From JBCBCP01 sp039817385 (GTDB lineage Bacteria > Pseudomonadota > Alphaproteobacteria > Rhodobacterales > Rhodobacteraceae): a stretch of 64,000 nucleotides of DNA. Below the pieces are notes generated by a model. It did not search any database, was not told the origin of the DNA, and saw nothing but the letters and a program-made list of their open reading frames with translations. Of this stretch, positions 27,583 to 36,242 are shown piece by piece. Made by a program: the position numbers and the translations under genes. The stretch lies in the NCBI GenBank assembly GCA_039817385.1, contig JBCBVY010000004.1:186001-250000 (forward strand). Direction: 5' to 3'. Position 1 is the stretch's first letter; every line of letters begins with the position of its first letter.

Positions 27583-28560
27583 ATGAGCCTCTCCTACCTC
27601 CTGCGCCGCCTTCTCTACGGCCTCCTGCTCATGCTTGGCGTGGTCGTTTTGAACTTCCTGCTGATCCGTCTGGCCCCGGGTGATCCGGCGCTCGTCATCG
27701 CAGGCGAGATGGGCGGCGCGACCGAAGAGATGCTGGAAAGCATCCGGCAGGAATACGGACTGAACGAGCCGCTGCTCACGCAGCTGTGGATTTACGTCTC
27801 GGGCGTGGCAACTGGGGACTTGGGCGAGTCGTTCTTTTTTAACCAGCCTGTCGCGGGCCTGATCGCCCAGCGGATCGGGCCGACCATCCTTCTGGTGCTG
27901 AGCGCGCTGATCCTGTCGATCATCGTTGGCGTCTTTCTGGGCGCGATTGCCGCGCGCAAACCGCGCGGCCCGCTCAGCGCTTTTGTCTCCGTCTTTGCAA
28001 CGGTCGGCTACGCCGTGCCTGTCTTCTGGACGGGCATCATGCTGATCATCCTCTTTGCTTCTGTCATCCCCATCTTCCCGGTCGAGGGGATGTCATCGGT
28101 CCGCATGCGCGACGCGGGCCCCATCGCGCGCAGCATTGATATCGCGCACCACCTCGTGCTGCCCGCCTTCACGCTCGCCATCATCTACCTGGCGCAATAC
28201 GCTCGCCTCACCCGCGCCTCCATGCTCGACGCGCTGAGCGACGATTACATCCGCACCGCCCGCGCCAAGGGGCTGAGCGAACGGATCGTGGTCTTCAGCC
28301 ACGCGCTGCGCAACGCAATGCTGCCCATCATCACCGTTGCGGGCCTGCAATTTGGCAACCTCATCTCCGGCGCGCTGCTGGTGGAGACGGTGTTCAACTG
28401 GCCCGGTATGGGGCGGCTTGCCTTCGACAGCATCCTGCGGCGCGACTACCCGACGATCCTCGGCGTGCTGTTCTTCGCCTCCGCAATGGTCGTGATCGCA
28501 AACCTCGTGACCGACTTCGCCTATCGCCTTGCCGACCCGCGCATGAAGAGCGAGACCTGA
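27583..28560 (+). CDS. ABC importer permease, DppB type
   Basis: 325 residues with six membrane helices. The N-terminus MSLSYLLRRLLYGLLLMLGV and VVLNFLLIRLAPGDPALVIA is typical of DppB/OppB permeases, and the ATPase-contact EAA loop lies in SDDYIRTARAKGLSERIVVF. The C-terminal segment GALLVETVFNWPGMGRLAFD is family-specific. It follows its binding protein by 124 bases, and its stop codon shares one base with the start of the second permease (TGATG), so the two are translationally coupled. Confidence 0.95.
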   Translation: MSLSYLLRRLLYGLLLMLGVVVLNFLLIRLAPGDPALVIAGEMGGATEEMLESIRQEYGLNEPLLTQLWIYVSGVATGDLGESFFFNQPVAGLIAQRIGPTILLVLSALILSIIVGVFLGAIAARKPRGPLSAFVSVFATVGYAVPVFWTGIMLIILFASVIPIFPVEGMSSVRMRDAGPIARSIDIAHHLVLPAFTLAIIYLAQYARLTRASMLDALSDDYIRTARAKGLSERIVVFSHALRNAMLPIITVAGLQFGNLISGALLVETVFNWPGMGRLAFDSILRRDYPTILGVLFFASAMVVIANLVTDFAYRLADPRMKSET

Positions 28561-29477
28561 TGGCCAACCCCGACAACACCACCAATTTCACCGGCGCCCT
28601 GACGGACCCCGACCACGGCGTCACAGTCGTGCCCCGCTCGCCCATGCAGGACGCCTGGCGCATGTTCCGCGGCAACATCGCCGCGATGTTCGGCCTCGCC
28701 CTGCTGATCGTGATCGTGGGGCTGACGCTCTACGGCACGCTGATCTTTGATGGCGATCCCTACGAGATTGTCTGGGCCCCGCACGAGCCGCCTTTCGTGA
28801 ACCCCGACTTTCCGCTCGGCACGGACTACTTGGGCCGCGACATCGTCGCCGGCATCCTCTCGGGCGGCGGGCCGACCCTTGCTGTGGGCGCAGCCGCCGC
28901 GGCGCTCACCATGCTGATCGGCCTGCTTGTGGGCGCCACCTCGGGCTATTTCGGCGGATGGGCCGATAACCTGCTGATGCGCATCACCGAGTTCTTCCAG
29001 GTCCTTCCGGCGCTGCTCTTTGCGATGGTGCTGGTCACGCTCTTTTCCCCGTCGCTCGCCGTGATCGCCTTTGCCATCGGCGTTGTCAGCTGGCCACAAA
29101 CCGCGCGCCTCTGCCGCGCCGAGTTCATGAAAATCCGCGAGCTGGAATACATCACCGCCGCGCGGGCCAGCGGCACGCGCACTTGGCGCATCATGTGGCG
29201 CTTCATCCTCCCGAACGCCGCGCCGCCTCTGATCGTGTCGGCGACCCTTACAATCGGCGTTGCGATCCTGTTCGAAGCGGGTCTGAGCTTCCTCGGCCTC
29301 GGCGATCCGAATGTGATGAGCTGGGGCTTGATGATCGGCGCGAACCGGGAATATATCCTCGACGCGTGGTGGCCAGTGACGTTTCCAGGGCTGGCGATTT
29401 TCGCGACGGTGTTTGCAGTCTCCCTGGTCGGCGACGGCCTGAACGACGCGTTCAACCCCAAGATCAGGGGCCGCTGA
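28560..29477 (+). CDS. ABC importer permease, DppC type
   Basis: 305 residues. It has an N-terminal cytosolic stretch (TVVPRSPMQDAWRMFRGNIA), then the DppC landmarks FPLGTDYLGRDIVAGILSGG, the EAA loop MKIRELEYITAARASGTRTW and SFLGLGDPNVMSWGLMIGAN. It pairs with the DppB-type protein to form the channel. No DppD/DppF ATPase gene follows; the next gene is efp on the opposite strand. The transporter must therefore borrow ATPases from elsewhere or be incomplete. Confidence 0.95.
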   Translation: MANPDNTTNFTGALTDPDHGVTVVPRSPMQDAWRMFRGNIAAMFGLALLIVIVGLTLYGTLIFDGDPYEIVWAPHEPPFVNPDFPLGTDYLGRDIVAGILSGGGPTLAVGAAAAALTMLIGLLVGATSGYFGGWADNLLMRITEFFQVLPALLFAMVLVTLFSPSLAVIAFAIGVVSWPQTARLCRAEFMKIRELEYITAARASGTRTWRIMWRFILPNAAPPLIVSATLTIGVAILFEAGLSFLGLGDPNVMSWGLMIGANREYILDAWWPVTFPGLAIFATVFAVSLVGDGLNDAFNPKIRGR

Positions 29478-29482
29478 GGCAC

Positions 29483-29580
29483 GGTGGGTTGGCACCCACC
29501 CTCCCCTTCTTTGGGTTTCAAATATCCCGGGGAGCGCGAGGGGCTGGCCCCTCGCACCCGTCGGCGCCAATCAGGCGCCG
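29483..29580. terminator. Hairpins between the DppC-type permease and efp
   Basis: Three hairpins follow one another: GGTGGGT-N4-ACCCACC (29483-29500), GCGAGGGGCTGGCCCCTCGC (29536-29555) and GGCGCCAATCAGGCGCC (29564-29580). The genes converge here, so bidirectional termination fits. The first belongs to the same G-rich family as those at 16707 and 20333. Confidence 0.6.
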
Positions 29581-29583
29581 AAA

Positions 29584-30147
29584 CTAGGCCCGCTCGACAT
29601 ATTCAAACGTCTCGGTGTTCACCACAATCGCCTCGTCCTGCCCCACGAAAGGCGGCACGGTGATCTTCACGCCGTTATCGAGGATTGCGGGCTTGAACGA
29701 GTTTGCGGCGGTCTGGCCTTTCACGACCGGCTCGGTCTCCGCCACGGTGCAGGTCACCTTCTGCGGCAGCTGTGCGTTCAGCGCCTCTTCCTCGTAGAAC
29801 TCCACCACGATGGTCATGCCGTCCTGCAGGAACGGGCGCCGCTCACCCAACAGCTCGGCGGGCAGCTGCACCTGCTCATAGGTCTCTGTGTCCATGACGA
29901 TCAGCTGGCCGTCATCCTCGTACAGGAACTGCTGATCCTTCTGCTCCAGCCGCACCCGCTCGACCTTGTCGGCAGAGCGGAAGCGTTCGTTCAGCTTGGA
30001 GCCGTTGCGCAGGTTGCGCAGCTCGACCTGGGCAAAGGCGCCGCCCTTGCCGGGCTTCACATGGTCGACCTTCACAGCCGCCCATAGCCCGTCATTATGC
30101 TCCAGCACGTTCCCGGGGCGGATCTCATTTCCGTTGATTTTCGGCAT
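29584..30147 (-). CDS. efp: Elongation factor P
   Basis: 187 residues, the usual length. The N-terminal KOW-like domain carries the modifiable lysine at position 34 in VKPGKGGAFAQVELRNL, followed by two OB domains (for example FLYEDDGQLIVMDTETYEQV and ITVPPFVGQDEAIVVNTETF). EF-P relieves ribosome stalling at polyproline. The PGKGGA tip is compatible with lysine modification by an EpmA-type enzyme; none is in the window. Confidence 0.97.
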   Translation of the reverse strand: MPKINGNEIRPGNVLEHNDGLWAAVKVDHVKPGKGGAFAQVELRNLRNGSKLNERFRSADKVERVRLEQKDQQFLYEDDGQLIVMDTETYEQVQLPAELLGERRPFLQDGMTIVVEFYEEEALNAQLPQKVTCTVAETEPVVKGQTAANSFKPAILDNGVKITVPPFVGQDEAIVVNTETFEYVERA

Positions 30148-30366
30148 TGTGGCAAAACCTTGTCAAAAGGTTGATGAAAAGTTGAGCGTCCCTATATCTT
30201 GCCTGCAACGCCCCTGCAACAGACCCATATCTCGTGTTACAGGCACAGCAATCTATGCGTCCAGCGCATAGGAGCCTTGCAAAAATGGGGTATCCGAATC
30301 GCAGAACTTCGGTCATAACGACCGTCACGCCAAAAACACAAGAGCAAGAACAAGGATGAACGACGA
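30148..30366. promoter_or_regulatory. Divergent promoter region between efp and a DUF6280-like gene
   Basis: This stretch is clearly richer in A+T than its surroundings and holds the promoters of both divergent genes. ACAAGGATGAACGACGA lies before the ATG at 30367. I see no strong dyad or riboswitch-like fold. Confidence 0.4.
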
Positions 30367-30687
30367 ATGAAAGACTTCGTTGACGCAACCGCCTTCAACC
30401 ATGAGCAAGGCAACCGTGCGCGCAAACTTTTCGCGGCCGTCGTACTGGCCGCACTCGACGATGCCATCGCCGATGACAAGAAATATGGCAACGGCCCTGA
30501 GCAGATTGCCCGCTGGGCGCGCTCGCGTGATGGGCGTGAAGTCCTCAGCTGCGCGGGCATCGACCCGAACGAGCGCGTGGTGGAAGGGCTGATGGAATTC
30601 GTGGGCAAGGGCGTGCGCACCTCCGTTGCGCTCAGCCGCGAGGAATCGGAGCGCCGCAACGCGGCCCAACAGGCCGAAGCCGCCTGA
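30367..30687 (+). CDS. DUF6280-like small conserved protein
   Basis: 106 residues, MKDFVDATAFNHEQGNRARK and then LFAAVVLAALDDAIADDKKY. It is helical, charged and without membrane segments. The middle (GPEQIARWARSRDGREVLSC AG) and the end (VALSREESERRNAAQ) look strongly conserved in type. I recall this as a Rhodobacteraceae-specific family of unknown function (DUF6280); that match is from memory. It is monocistronic, with its own promoter region and a perfect terminator. The size and basic-acidic helices would suit a regulator or nucleoid-related factor, but nothing proves it. Confidence 0.7.
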   Translation: MKDFVDATAFNHEQGNRARKLFAAVVLAALDDAIADDKKYGNGPEQIARWARSRDGREVLSCAGIDPNERVVEGLMEFVGKGVRTSVALSREESERRNAAQQAEAA

Positions 30688-30702
30688 TCCCTGCCGCGCT
30701 GC

Positions 30703-30739
30703 AAAAAACGCGCCTCCGGCCCGCCGGGGGCGCGTTTTT
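30703..30739. terminator. Rho-independent bidirectional terminator
   Basis: AAAAAACGCGCC and GGCGCGTTTTTC flank an inner CCGGC/GCCGG stem. The result is a GC stem with A-tract and T-tract on its two sides, exactly between the convergent DUF6280-like and membrane-hydrolase genes. Confidence 0.9.
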
Positions 30740-31305
30740 CATTGCCCGAACACAAAGAGCCACTGGCGCACCACCCAAAGCTCTGCCAGCAAAAGCGCCA
30801 GCGCGGCCCAGCGGACCCAGCCCCGCACGGACCACAGCCAGACCGCTGCTAGGCCGCTGAACAGCGCCTCTATCGGCGCGATCCGCGCCGCGCCATGCGC
30901 CCGGTCCCAATAGCTGAACGGGCTGTCATAGACCCAGTCCGACAGCGGCCAGAAATGCGCCCGCCCGTCACCTGCGTGCAGCGGAAGGTCAAGCAGGATG
31001 TGCAAGAGCGCGGCAAGGCACAGCGCAATGGCCCCGGCCCGCCGGGTCCAGAGCGCAAGCGCCAGCGCGAGGCCCCAGACAAGTAGTGAATTGTCGATGG
31101 CAAAGACTGTCTGCCACGCAGGCGAGAAATACAGCTCATCAAAAACGATCGTTGGCGGGATGCGCAGAACAAAGAGCGACACCCCCGCCAGCACGTAAAG
31201 CGACAGGTCCGGCAGCAGCCCGCCCAGCATCGCCCAGGCCACGAGGCGCGGGGTGCGGCGCCCGGCCACCGCGCCGCCGATCAGCAAATGTGCAGGCGTG
31301 TTCAT
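30739..31305 (-). CDS. Membrane-bound metal-dependent hydrolase-like protein (YdjM-type)
   Basis: 188 residues from the ATG at 31305 (MNTPAHLLIGGAVAGRRTPR). HLLIGG near the start, LLPDLSLYVLAG and HILLDLPLHAGD supply the His/Asp pattern of the DUF457/YdjM family of small membrane proteins. WPLSDWVYDSPFSYWDR is a recognisable later motif. Four to five membrane segments are visible. The reaction is unknown. It is divergent from cobQ with 46 bases between, a neighbourhood that need not be functional. Confidence 0.75.
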   Translation of the reverse strand: MNTPAHLLIGGAVAGRRTPRLVAWAMLGGLLPDLSLYVLAGVSLFVLRIPPTIVFDELYFSPAWQTVFAIDNSLLVWGLALALALWTRRAGAIALCLAALLHILLDLPLHAGDGRAHFWPLSDWVYDSPFSYWDRAHGAARIAPIEALFSGLAAVWLWSVRGWVRWAALALLLAELWVVRQWLFVFGQ

Positions 31306-31351
31306 CGCGCTCTCCCTTGCGCCAGCATGGCGCACATGGCACGCGCTGGCC

Positions 31352-32803
31352 ATGAGCAAAGCGATCATGATCCAGGGCACGGGCAGCAATGTGGGCAAGT
31401 CGATGCTTGTCGCGGGGCTGGCGCGGGCCTTTGGCCGGCGCGGTCTGCGCGTGCGCCCCTTCAAGCCGCAGAACATGTCCAACAACGCCGCCGTCTGCCC
31501 CGGCGGGGGTGAGATCGGGCGCGCGCAAGCGCTGCAGGCCCGCGCGGCGGGCGTGGACCCGCATGTCGACATGAACCCCGTGCTCCTGAAGCCGCAGAGC
31601 GAAAGCGGGGCGCAGGTGGTCCTTCAGGGGCAGGTGCTGGGCTTTGAAGAGGCGCGCGCGTTTTTCGGCAAACGCGGCGCGCTCCTGACCCCGGTGCTGG
31701 AAAGCTTCAACCGCCTGCGCGCGGACGCAGACCTTGTGCTGGTCGAAGGGGCGGGCAGCCCGGCAGAGACGAACCTGCGCAAGGGCGACATCGCCAATAT
31801 GGGCTTTGCCCGCGCGGCGGATGTGCCGGTGGTGCTGGCGGGCGATATCGACCGGGGCGGGGTCATTGCGCAGATCGTTGGCACGCAGGCCGTGCTGGAC
31901 GCAGGCGATGCCGCGATGATCCGCGCTTTTGTGATCAACAAGTTTCGCGGCGACGTGTCGCTCTTTGACGCTGGCCTGAGGGATATCGTGGCGCGCACGG
32001 GGCTGCCCGCGCTTGGCGTGGTGCCGTGGTTCGACAGCGCCCATCGCCTGCCCGCCGAAGACGCGCTGGACCTGCCCGCACGGGCGGGCGGCAGTGGCGG
32101 GGCGATCAAGGTTGTTGTGCCAGTCCTGCCCCGGATCGCGAATTTCGACGATCTCGACCCTTTGGCGGCTGAACCCGGCGTTACGCTTGAGCTGGTACAG
32201 CGGGGCCGCGCGCTGCCTGGGGACGCGGACCTTGTCCTGCTTTGCGGCAGCAAGGCAACGCTGGCGGACCTTGCCGATCTGCGGGCTGCGGGCTGGGATA
32301 TCGACATCGCCGCCCATGTGCGGCGCGGCGGGCATGTTATGGGCCTGTGCGGCGGTTACCAGATGCTGGGCCGCAGCATTGCCGACCCGGACGGGATTGA
32401 GGGGCGCGCGGGCACGGCGGAAGGCCTGGGCCTGCTGGACGTGGAAACGGTGCTGGAACCGGTCAAAACCCTGGAGCTGTCACACGGGCGCGATGCCCAT
32501 AGCGGCGCGCCGCTGCAGGGATACGAAATCCACATGGGACGGACCACCGGGCCGGACACGGCCCGGGCCTGGGTGCAGTTGCAAACGCGTATGGACGGGG
32601 CGGCATCCGCGCAGGGCCGGGTGCGCGGCACCTATCTGCACGGCCTATTCGCCTCGGACACGTTCCGCGCGGCGTTCCTCGGCCAGTTTGGTGGCACGGC
32701 AGAGGTCGATTTCGAAGCCGGGATTGAGGGCGCATTGGATGCGCTCGCCGATCACTTGGAGGCGCACATGGATTTAGACAGGCTGCTGTCGCTGGCGCGG
32801 TAG
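31352..32803 (+). CDS. cobQ: Cobyric acid synthase CobQ
   Basis: 483 residues from the ATG at 31352. The N-terminal synthetase domain has the P-loop GTGSNVGKS (9-17) and PFKPQNMSNNA. The C-terminal type I glutamine amidotransferase domain has the nucleophile Cys333 in GLCGGYQMLG and His430 in RGTYLHGLF. It amidates four carboxylates of adenosyl-cobyrinic acid a,c-diamide, a late step in cobalamin synthesis. No other cob genes are within the window and no cobalamin riboswitch is recognisable upstream. Confidence 0.96.
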   Translation: MSKAIMIQGTGSNVGKSMLVAGLARAFGRRGLRVRPFKPQNMSNNAAVCPGGGEIGRAQALQARAAGVDPHVDMNPVLLKPQSESGAQVVLQGQVLGFEEARAFFGKRGALLTPVLESFNRLRADADLVLVEGAGSPAETNLRKGDIANMGFARAADVPVVLAGDIDRGGVIAQIVGTQAVLDAGDAAMIRAFVINKFRGDVSLFDAGLRDIVARTGLPALGVVPWFDSAHRLPAEDALDLPARAGGSGGAIKVVVPVLPRIANFDDLDPLAAEPGVTLELVQRGRALPGDADLVLLCGSKATLADLADLRAAGWDIDIAAHVRRGGHVMGLCGGYQMLGRSIADPDGIEGRAGTAEGLGLLDVETVLEPVKTLELSHGRDAHSGAPLQGYEIHMGRTTGPDTARAWVQLQTRMDGAASAQGRVRGTYLHGLFASDTFRAAFLGQFGGTAEVDFEAGIEGALDALADHLEAHMDLDRLLSLAR

Positions 32804-32809
32804 AGCGGC

Positions 32810-33706
32810 TTAGTCCAGCTCTTGCGCGGCCAATGCCCGGTGGATTTCGCGGCGCACCAGCTTGCGCACGTTGCGGGTGATCCGCTCGCCCAGCGCGCCC
32901 TGAAGCTCTTCGCGGACGATGTCAGCGACGAGGTCGCGCAAGGCATCCTCGTCCAGCACATCTTCGTCCACGGCGAAGACTTCCGGGCCCGCCGGGTCAT
33001 CTTCAAACGTGTCTGCGCCCGCATCTTCCCACGCCATATCGGCGTCTTCGGTGCCTGCATACGCATCCGCGCCAGCCGTATCCGGCTCCCACTGATCGTC
33101 GCGGCGTGCGATCACTTCCTCAAGCGCGGCGATCTTGGCCGACAGGGATTGGGGCGTGGCAAAGGACGCTGCGGCGTCAGGCTCTGGTTTCGCTTCGGGT
33201 TCTGCGGCGATTTCGTCCGGGATATCTGCTTCGGCGTCGGTGTCCGCCGCGGCGTCTTGTTCTGATGCCGTGGCGTGATCCGCCGCGCCTTCGTGACCCG
33301 CGTCAAAGACGCGCTGTCCTTCGTCAAAGACGCCCTGTCCCTCCTCGGGCTCCTCGACATCCCCGGCATGCGCGTCTTCAGCATCCGCTTCAGCGCGCCC
33401 GAAGGCCTCTTCCGCCCGCACTTCATAGTGCGGAATACCATCTTCACCCTGCGCTTCGGCCTGCGGCGCGTCATCATCTTGGCAGAGCGCATCCGGCGCT
33501 GCTTCAAAAGCGGTCTCTGGGGCGTCCTCTTCTACGAGCACGTCCGGCATGGCCGGTTCGGCGACGCGCAGCGACGGCGTCAGAACAAGCCGGTCCGACG
33601 GCTCCGGGTCAGGCGCTTTGGCTGCGGGCCGGTCTTCTTCGGACACCAGTCGCCGGATCGACGACAGAACGTCCTCAACATTGCTGTTTTGCACGGGTTC
33701 TGACAT
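32810..33706 (-). CDS. PopZ-like polar organising protein (DUF2497)
   Basis: 298 residues with the PopZ layout. A short N-terminal helix (NSNVEDVLSSIRRLVSEEDR) is followed by a long disordered Asp/Glu/Ala-rich linker (about 40-235). The C-terminal oligomerisation region is DEDALRDLVADIVREELQGA and then LGERITRNVRKLVRREIHRA. In Caulobacter PopZ forms a polar condensate that anchors ParB-parS and recruits cell-cycle proteins. The linker here is longer than in Caulobacter and includes a repeat-like EEGQGVFDEGQRVFDAGHEG patch. It lies upstream of tolC and may share a transcript. Confidence 0.82.
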   Translation of the reverse strand: MSEPVQNSNVEDVLSSIRRLVSEEDRPAAKAPDPEPSDRLVLTPSLRVAEPAMPDVLVEEDAPETAFEAAPDALCQDDDAPQAEAQGEDGIPHYEVRAEEAFGRAEADAEDAHAGDVEEPEEGQGVFDEGQRVFDAGHEGAADHATASEQDAAADTDAEADIPDEIAAEPEAKPEPDAAASFATPQSLSAKIAALEEVIARRDDQWEPDTAGADAYAGTEDADMAWEDAGADTFEDDPAGPEVFAVDEDVLDEDALRDLVADIVREELQGALGERITRNVRKLVRREIHRALAAQELD

Positions 33707-33787
33707 ATTTTTCCACTCTCACCTCGGGGGGTATCTTACAGCCCCCCTAAGATTCTCACAACATGTGCGTGAGATCGCGGAAAAAGA

Positions 33788-35224
33788 TCAGTCTTTGTTG
33801 AGTTTGCGCAGCACCCGGTCCAGCGCCCTGCCCTGCTCTGAGCGCAGCGCCGGCCCATCTTTGACGAGGTTATAGTACGCCTCCGCGTCGTAGATCGTCA
33901 CGTTGAGGCGCAAATCCTTGGCCGTCAGCCGCCCGGTCGCCTGCAGCACGGAATAGGCCGCAACCGCCTGCGTTGCCTGGGCGGAGATCAGGCTGGCTTG
34001 CGCGTCCAGCAGTTCCTGTTCGGCGTCAAGCACGTCAAGCGTGGTCCGCGCGCCCAGGGTCGCCTCTTCGCGCACGCCCTGAAAGGCCACACGGGCCGCA
34101 CGAATTTGGCGCTGCGACGCTTCGATCTGCGCGGTGGCCGCGTCCAGATCGGCGTAGGCGTTGCGCACGTTCTGCGCGATCACGTGGCGCGTGTCATGCA
34201 AACCGCCGCGCGCCGCGTCCCGCTGTGCCATTGTGCGGCGGATCACAGAGCTGAGCCGCCCGCCCTGGTAGATCGGCCCGCCCACCGTCACCCCGATACT
34301 GCCGGAGCGGGTGAAATTATCGGAGTTAAACCGTTCCGTGACCGACAACCGGCTGGTGAGCGAGACGGTAGGGTCAAGATCGGCGGTTGCCGCGTTCACG
34401 AGCAAGTCCAGTTGCGCGACCTGGCGCTGCGCGGCGTCCATATCCGGGTGTACGCGCATGGCCAGCGCGATTGCAGCGTCAACGTCGGCACTGGGACGCG
34501 GCAAAGCGGGCGGTGCGGCCAGAGGGCCGGGCGTGCGCCCGGTGACGGAGATATACTCGGCCTCTGCTTGCACAAAATCCCCTTGCGCGGCGGCAAGACC
34601 GCTGCGCGCTTGCGCCAGCGCGGCCTCTGCCAGGGCCACGTCCGTGCGTGTAACCTCGCCCACATCGAACCGGTCGCGCGCCGCGCGCAGTTCCTGGGTC
34701 AAAAGGCGCACGTTGTTTTGGCGCAAGGCAACAAATTCCGTGGCCTGACGCACCGCGTAATAGGCCACAACCGCCCGGATCAGCACGCGCTGTTCCAGCG
34801 ACAGAAGCTGCGCGCGGGTTGCCAGAACGGCCTCTTTCGCGGCCTCCTGCCGAAGCCGGGAGGCGCCGAAGTCAAAGACCAGCCACGAGGCGATGATCGA
34901 AAGCTGCACATCGCGGCTGTCCAGCGAGCGTTCGTTGAATGTCGTCTGGCCCAGCAGATCCGTGGTTGTCGACCCGGTCCGGCCGAATTGCTGCGTCAGG
35001 CTCGCCTCATAATTCACGATCGGTCGCAGCAGCGCCTGCGCCTGCGCCACGTCCTCGTCTGCCACCCGCAGAAGGGCGCGCTGCTGCTCGAGCAGGCCAC
35101 TATGGGTGTAGGCCCCCACCAAGGCGTCGGCGAGCGAATCCGCCCACACAGCGGCGGCGCCGAATGACAGGGCCATAGACAACGCCCCGCGGGCGAGCCC
35201 CCGGCGCAAGGTGGTCACGATCAT
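33788..35224 (-). CDS. tolC: TolC-family outer-membrane efflux protein
   Basis: 478 residues with a signal peptide (RGALSMALSFGAAAVWA). The TolC fold shows as two structural repeats of long helices: LADALVGAYTHSGLLEQQRA ... FVALRQNNVRLLTQELRAAR, and then DAAIALAMRVHPDMDAAQRQ ... EATLGARTTLDVLDAEQELL, the family's last conserved helix. It forms the trimeric channel used by type I secretion and RND/MFS efflux. The upstream pcm gene, 63 bases away on the same strand, is a common partner in this family of bacteria, so the two probably form an operon. Confidence 0.93.
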   Translation of the reverse strand: MIVTTLRRGLARGALSMALSFGAAAVWADSLADALVGAYTHSGLLEQQRALLRVADEDVAQAQALLRPIVNYEASLTQQFGRTGSTTTDLLGQTTFNERSLDSRDVQLSIIASWLVFDFGASRLRQEAAKEAVLATRAQLLSLEQRVLIRAVVAYYAVRQATEFVALRQNNVRLLTQELRAARDRFDVGEVTRTDVALAEAALAQARSGLAAAQGDFVQAEAEYISVTGRTPGPLAAPPALPRPSADVDAAIALAMRVHPDMDAAQRQVAQLDLLVNAATADLDPTVSLTSRLSVTERFNSDNFTRSGSIGVTVGGPIYQGGRLSSVIRRTMAQRDAARGGLHDTRHVIAQNVRNAYADLDAATAQIEASQRQIRAARVAFQGVREEATLGARTTLDVLDAEQELLDAQASLISAQATQAVAAYSVLQATGRLTAKDLRLNVTIYDAEAYYNLVKDGPALRSEQGRALDRVLRKLNKD

Positions 35225-35287
35225 CTTTTCTTCCCCATTGGCAGCCCGCTCCTTTTGAACGGACGCGATCCCGATTCCCGACGCAGC

Positions 35288-35941
35288 CTAGAGCGAAAAG
35301 GCAGGCGTTGCAGCAAAACCCGGCAAAACCGGTGCGCCCGCGTTGAAAACAGCCCGCCAGGAGACCCGCGCGCCCGATTTCACGCCAAGCCGCACTTCGC
35401 CCAGCGCCCCGTTGGTAAAGATGCTGATGATCCGGCCACCATCCTTGAGCTGGTCGAGGATGGCTTGCGGCATCATCTCCACCGCGCCCTGCACGACGAT
35501 CGCGTCATAGGGGCCGTGCTGTGCTGCGCCGATCGCAAGCGGGCCTTCGTGCACGATGACAGTGTCGGCGCCGGCGGCCATCAACGCATCCTGCGCCTCC
35601 GCGGCCATGCCCGCATCCTCTTCCAGCGCGACGACGGCAGCCGTCATCTGGGCGATCACCGCGGCGGAATAGCCGTAGGCGGCACCAATATCGAGCACGA
35701 GCGCATCGCCCGGCAGCTCCAGCGCGTCCAGCATCTTGGCCAGCGTGCGCGGCTCCAGCACGCAGCGGCCCGGGGCAAGGTCAATGTTTTCACCGATATA
35801 GGCGGCCTCGCGCCGGGCGGCGGGCACGAAATCCTCGCGCGGGATCTTGAGCATCGCGTCAATGATCGGAAATTTGGTCACATCGGAGGGGCGCACCTGG
35901 GTGTCAACCATCACGCGGCGGCGCTCTGCGAAGTCGGTCAT
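35288..35941 (-). CDS. pcm: Protein-L-isoaspartate O-methyltransferase family protein
   Basis: 217 residues. The SAM-binding motif I is VLDIGAAYGYSAAVIAQMTA, with AAYGY in place of the common GTGSGY, so specificity may differ from classical PCMT. The N-terminal MVDTQVRPSDVTKFPIIDAM and PREDFVPAARREAAYIGEN match the alphaproteobacterial branch that sits before tolC. The canonical enzyme repairs isoaspartyl damage. The C-terminus is short. Confidence 0.85.
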   Translation of the reverse strand: MTDFAERRRVMVDTQVRPSDVTKFPIIDAMLKIPREDFVPAARREAAYIGENIDLAPGRCVLEPRTLAKMLDALELPGDALVLDIGAAYGYSAAVIAQMTAAVVALEEDAGMAAEAQDALMAAGADTVIVHEGPLAIGAAQHGPYDAIVVQGAVEMMPQAILDQLKDGGRIISIFTNGALGEVRLGVKSGARVSWRAVFNAGAPVLPGFAATPAFSL

Positions 35942-36101
35942 GCTGCTAAACTCACTCGTTCAGAATCTTGCGTCCGGTGTCGCACGGAAAACGCGGCACG
36001 GCAACATGGCGCAGCGCGCCCCATCGACGCGGTGCGCCTGGGCACACGGCCCCTTGCAAGCCCGCCGATCTGCGGCTAGTCACAGCCCTGCACCATCGGT
36101 C

Positions 36102-36175
36102 GGCGAGTTGGCGGAGTGGTGACGCAGCGGATTGCAAATCCGTGTACACCGGTTCGATTCCGGTACTCGCCTCCA
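36102..36175 (+). tRNA. tRNA-Cys (anticodon GCA)
   Basis: The acceptor stem GGCGAGT (36102-36108) pairs with ACTCGCC (36165-36171), with U73 and encoded CCA at 36173-36175. The anticodon arm GCGGA-TTGCAAA-TCCGT shows GCA, and the T-arm GGTTCGATTCC is standard. U73 is an identity element for tRNA-Cys. Its last 17 bases serve as the left attachment site of the island and are duplicated at 45500-45516. Confidence 0.97.
36159..36175. repeat. Left attachment site (attL core)
   Basis: Seventeen bases forming the 3' end of tRNA-Cys, identical to 45500-45516. The base before the repeat differs (T against G), which defines its left limit. Confidence 0.88.
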
Positions 36176-36214
36176 TTTCATTCTAAATCATTGGGTTAGC
36201 GGCTGAACGGTCGG

Positions 36215-36237
36215 GTGTGACACAAAGTGGGACACAC
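36215..36237. repeat. Left subterminal 23-bp repeat, candidate integrase arm site
   Basis: Begins GTGTGACACAAAGTGG and ends GACACAC. A direct copy with two differences is at 45418-45440, so one copy sits inside each end. The left copy ends 5 bases before the integrase ATG, so it could also control int. Confidence 0.6.
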
Positions 36238-36242
36238 GCCCA

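Noticed and set aside
30743..31350. Cobalamin riboswitch before cobQ
   Set aside because: The gap before cobQ is only 46 bases, and the region upstream is the coding sequence of the divergent membrane protein.
33106..33750. Plus-strand frame opposite the PopZ-like gene
   Set aside because: The minus strand has the conserved PopZ N- and C-terminal helices; the plus frame is low-complexity Arg/Pro sequence produced by the acidic linker codons.
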